DNA of 6,848 bases from Pseudomonadota bacterium (GTDB lineage Bacteria; Pseudomonadota; Alphaproteobacteria; Rhizobiales; Xanthobacteraceae), in assembly GCA_021779635.1 (NCBI GenBank), contig JAJYAH010000380.1:1-6848 (forward strand). The letters run 5' to 3'. The notes beneath the pieces are model-generated. The model worked only from the letters and a program-made list of their open reading frames with translations. It was not told the DNA's origin and did not search any database. The first letter of the stretch is position 1. Every line of letters begins with the position of its first letter. A program made the position numbers and the translations under genes. Below are positions 5,931 through 6,848 of this stretch, piece after piece.

Positions 5931-5978
5931 GGAGACTCCGTTCCGATTGAATCGGAACGGGGTTTCTATAGCTTTTTT
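5931..5978 (+). terminator. Hairpin plus T-run, terminator candidate for the ligase/binding-protein unit; part of a dispersed repeat
   Basis: CCGTTCCGATT (5938-5948) pairs with AATCGGAACGG (5950-5960). Pairing continues outward, with G-T wobbles, to about 5932 and 5966. A run of six T (5973-5978) follows after a gap of some 6 bases, so it is a less ideal terminator than the minus-strand one. The sequence around the 11-bp arms is another repeat familiar from Bradyrhizobium and relatives. Together with the 5870-5921 hairpin it insulates two convergent transcription units. Confidence 0.5.
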
Positions 5979-6031
5979 GACGCGCTTTGCTTACAGACCG
6001 CCATCCACGTCGCCAGCCTCTCCGCGCGGCA

Positions 6032-6370
6032 TCAATGACTGATCATCCAGGGCCGCGCGGTCGGAAAGCTCTTGGCGCCGCTGCGGGTTTTCTTGACCAG
6101 CCGCGAGGGCTTGGTCGAGCAACAGCCGCAGCCCGGCCCATGCGACGCCTTGTATTGGTCGACGGTCTTCGGCGCATTGGCGCTGCGCTCGTTGGTGGCG
6201 TGGGCCTTGCGCTTGTCGGAGGGCATGCAGAAGAAATTCGGCGCGGTCAGGATCACGCGCGGCGATTCGCTTTCGCATCGCGGACAGTCCTGCGGCGCAT
6301 CGCATTCCGCCATCGGCCGCATGTCCGTGAACGGGCCGCAATCATCGCAGAGATATTCGTAAACCGGCAT
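6032..6370 (-). CDS. fmdB: FmdB family zinc-ribbon protein
   Basis: The 112-residue product starts MPVYEYLCDDCG, the hallmark opening of FmdB-type proteins. Two CxxC pairs, C8-C11 and C29-C32, form the zinc ribbon, and the intervening spacing is typical. A basic, low-complexity C-terminal half carries a further cysteine cluster, CGCC, at 81-84. In Methylophilus, FmdB is described as a regulator of the formamidase gene; the biochemical role of the family is not well settled, and the ribbon may bind nucleic acid or a metal. I chose the ATG at 6370 because GAGGAAA lies 7 bases upstream on the minus strand and the product then begins exactly at the conserved MPVYEY. The frame is open further upstream to 6442, but that extension does not look like protein. 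The gene lies 87 bases downstream of fmdA on the same strand, so the two are probably one operon. Confidence 0.9.
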   Translation of the reverse strand: MPVYEYLCDDCGPFTDMRPMAECDAPQDCPRCESESPRVILTAPNFFCMPSDKRKAHATNERSANAPKTVDQYKASHGPGCGCCSTKPSRLVKKTRSGAKSFPTARPWMISH

Positions 6371-6408
6371 TTTCGTTTCCTCGCACCATTCAACTGCACA
6401 AACGCAAC

Positions 6409-6444
6409 GGATGCGGGGCGGCGGATATGCACCGTCCCGCATCC
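6409..6444 (-). repeat. Intercistronic hairpin between fmdA and fmdB
   Basis: GGATGCGGG (6409-6417) and CCCGCATCC (6436-6444) are a perfect 9-bp inverted repeat. Beyond one mismatch in the minus-strand transcript, three more pairs form (6419-6421 with 6432-6434), leaving a loop of about 10 bases. It starts 13 bases after the fmdA stop. No T-run follows, so it is more likely a transcript-stabilising or processing hairpin than a terminator. Confidence 0.55.
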
Positions 6445-6457
6445 TGTCGCGCAGGGA

Positions 6458-6848
6458 CTATTTGTCAGGCGAGAGCGACACGTCGACGCCGCCCTTGATG
6501 TGCTTCACCGGTCCCGCCGACGACGGCATGATGTCGAAATCGAAGATCTCGGTCGGCAGATACAGTGTGGCGCAGGCGTTCGGAACATCGACGACGCCGC
6601 TGATATGCCCCTGCACCGGAGCAACGCCCAGGATCGTATAGGCCTGTGCGCCGGAATAGCCGAACTTCTTGAGATATTCGATCGCGTTCAGGCAGGCCTG
6701 CCGATAGGCGATATGCACGTCGAGGTAATGCTGCTTGCCGCCTTCGTCGACCGAGATGCCCTCGAAGATCAGGTAGTCCTTGTAGTTCGGCGTGATCGGC
6801 GACGGCTTGAAGATCGGATTCTTGATGCCGTACTTCGCGACACCCTCC
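6458..6848 (-). CDS. fmdA: Formamidase/acetamidase FmdA, C-terminal part
   Basis: The minus strand is open from the window edge to TAG at 6458-6460, giving 129 residues that form the C-terminal third of a protein normally around 400 residues long. The visible sequence runs from EGVAKYGIKNPIFKPSPITP through IAYRQACLNAIEYLKKFGYS and QAYTILGVAPVQGHISGVVD to LYLPTEIFDFDI near the end, the characteristic tail of the FmdA/AmdA family. This cytoplasmic enzyme hydrolyses formamide or other short amides to the acid and ammonia (EC 3.5.1.49 for formamidase), supplying nitrogen. Whether this member prefers formamide or acetamide cannot be decided from the tail. The start lies beyond 6848. The downstream fmdB on the same strand supports the assignment. 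The GTG at 6718 is an internal codon, not the start. Confidence 0.92.
   Translation of the reverse strand, partial: EGVAKYGIKNPIFKPSPITPNYKDYLIFEGISVDEGGKQHYLDVHIAYRQACLNAIEYLKKFGYSGAQAYTILGVAPVQGHISGVVDVPNACATLYLPTEIFDFDIMPSSAGPVKHIKGGVDVSLSPDK

Noticed and set aside
6072..6362. 96-codon plus-strand frame opposite fmdB
   Set aside because: It is the complement of fmdB, which has clear CxxC motifs and a proper start.

Overview
The window looks like chromosomal DNA of a GC-rich alphaproteobacterium of the Bradyrhizobium/Rhodopseudomonas group. The evidence is codon usage rich in G and C at third positions, a Tat-exported solute-binding protein, FmdA/FmdB homologues, and three intergenic blocks whose sequences I recognise from memory as dispersed palindromic repeats common in that group. 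The genus is an inference; no database was consulted.

Layout. (1) Positions 1-140, minus strand: the N-terminus of a small gene that runs off the window, with a strong dyad-symmetric operator candidate (165-183) just upstream. (2) 141-575: a non-coding intergenic region between this gene and the rightward 576 gene. (3) 576-1913, plus: a Tat-dependent family 1 extracellular solute-binding protein. No permease or ATPase gene follows it; only a possible 37-codon remnant is present. (4) 1914-2959: about 1 kb without a convincing gene. It holds a promoter-like sequence, a long structured element with a GNRA-capped hairpin and a long closing stem, a cluster of short perfect hairpins, and a possible operator. 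(5) 2960-4513, plus: an AMP-forming acyl/aryl-CoA ligase that probably starts at a TTG codon behind a strong Shine-Dalgarno. (6) 4577-5821, plus: a branched-chain amino acid type (LivK-like) periplasmic binding protein, 63 bases after the ligase. (7) 5821-5980: a composite repeat block that also supplies hairpin terminators between convergent genes. (8) 6032-6370 and 6458-6848, minus: fmdB, then the C-terminal part of fmdA (formamidase/acetamidase), with a hairpin between the two cistrons.

How the genes may work together. The ligase and the LivK-like protein form a plausible uptake-and-activation pair: the binding protein captures an organic acid in the periplasm and the ligase traps it as a CoA thioester. 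The substrate cannot be read from the sequence; an aromatic or medium-chain acid is a reasonable guess. FmdA and FmdB form a separate leftward unit for hydrolysis of short amides. The 576 binding protein appears orphaned, so its transporter must be encoded elsewhere or has been lost.

The least explained part is 2084-2545: a promoter-like sequence followed directly by a highly structured, apparently non-coding element. It may be an RNA gene, a mobile palindromic repeat, or both.
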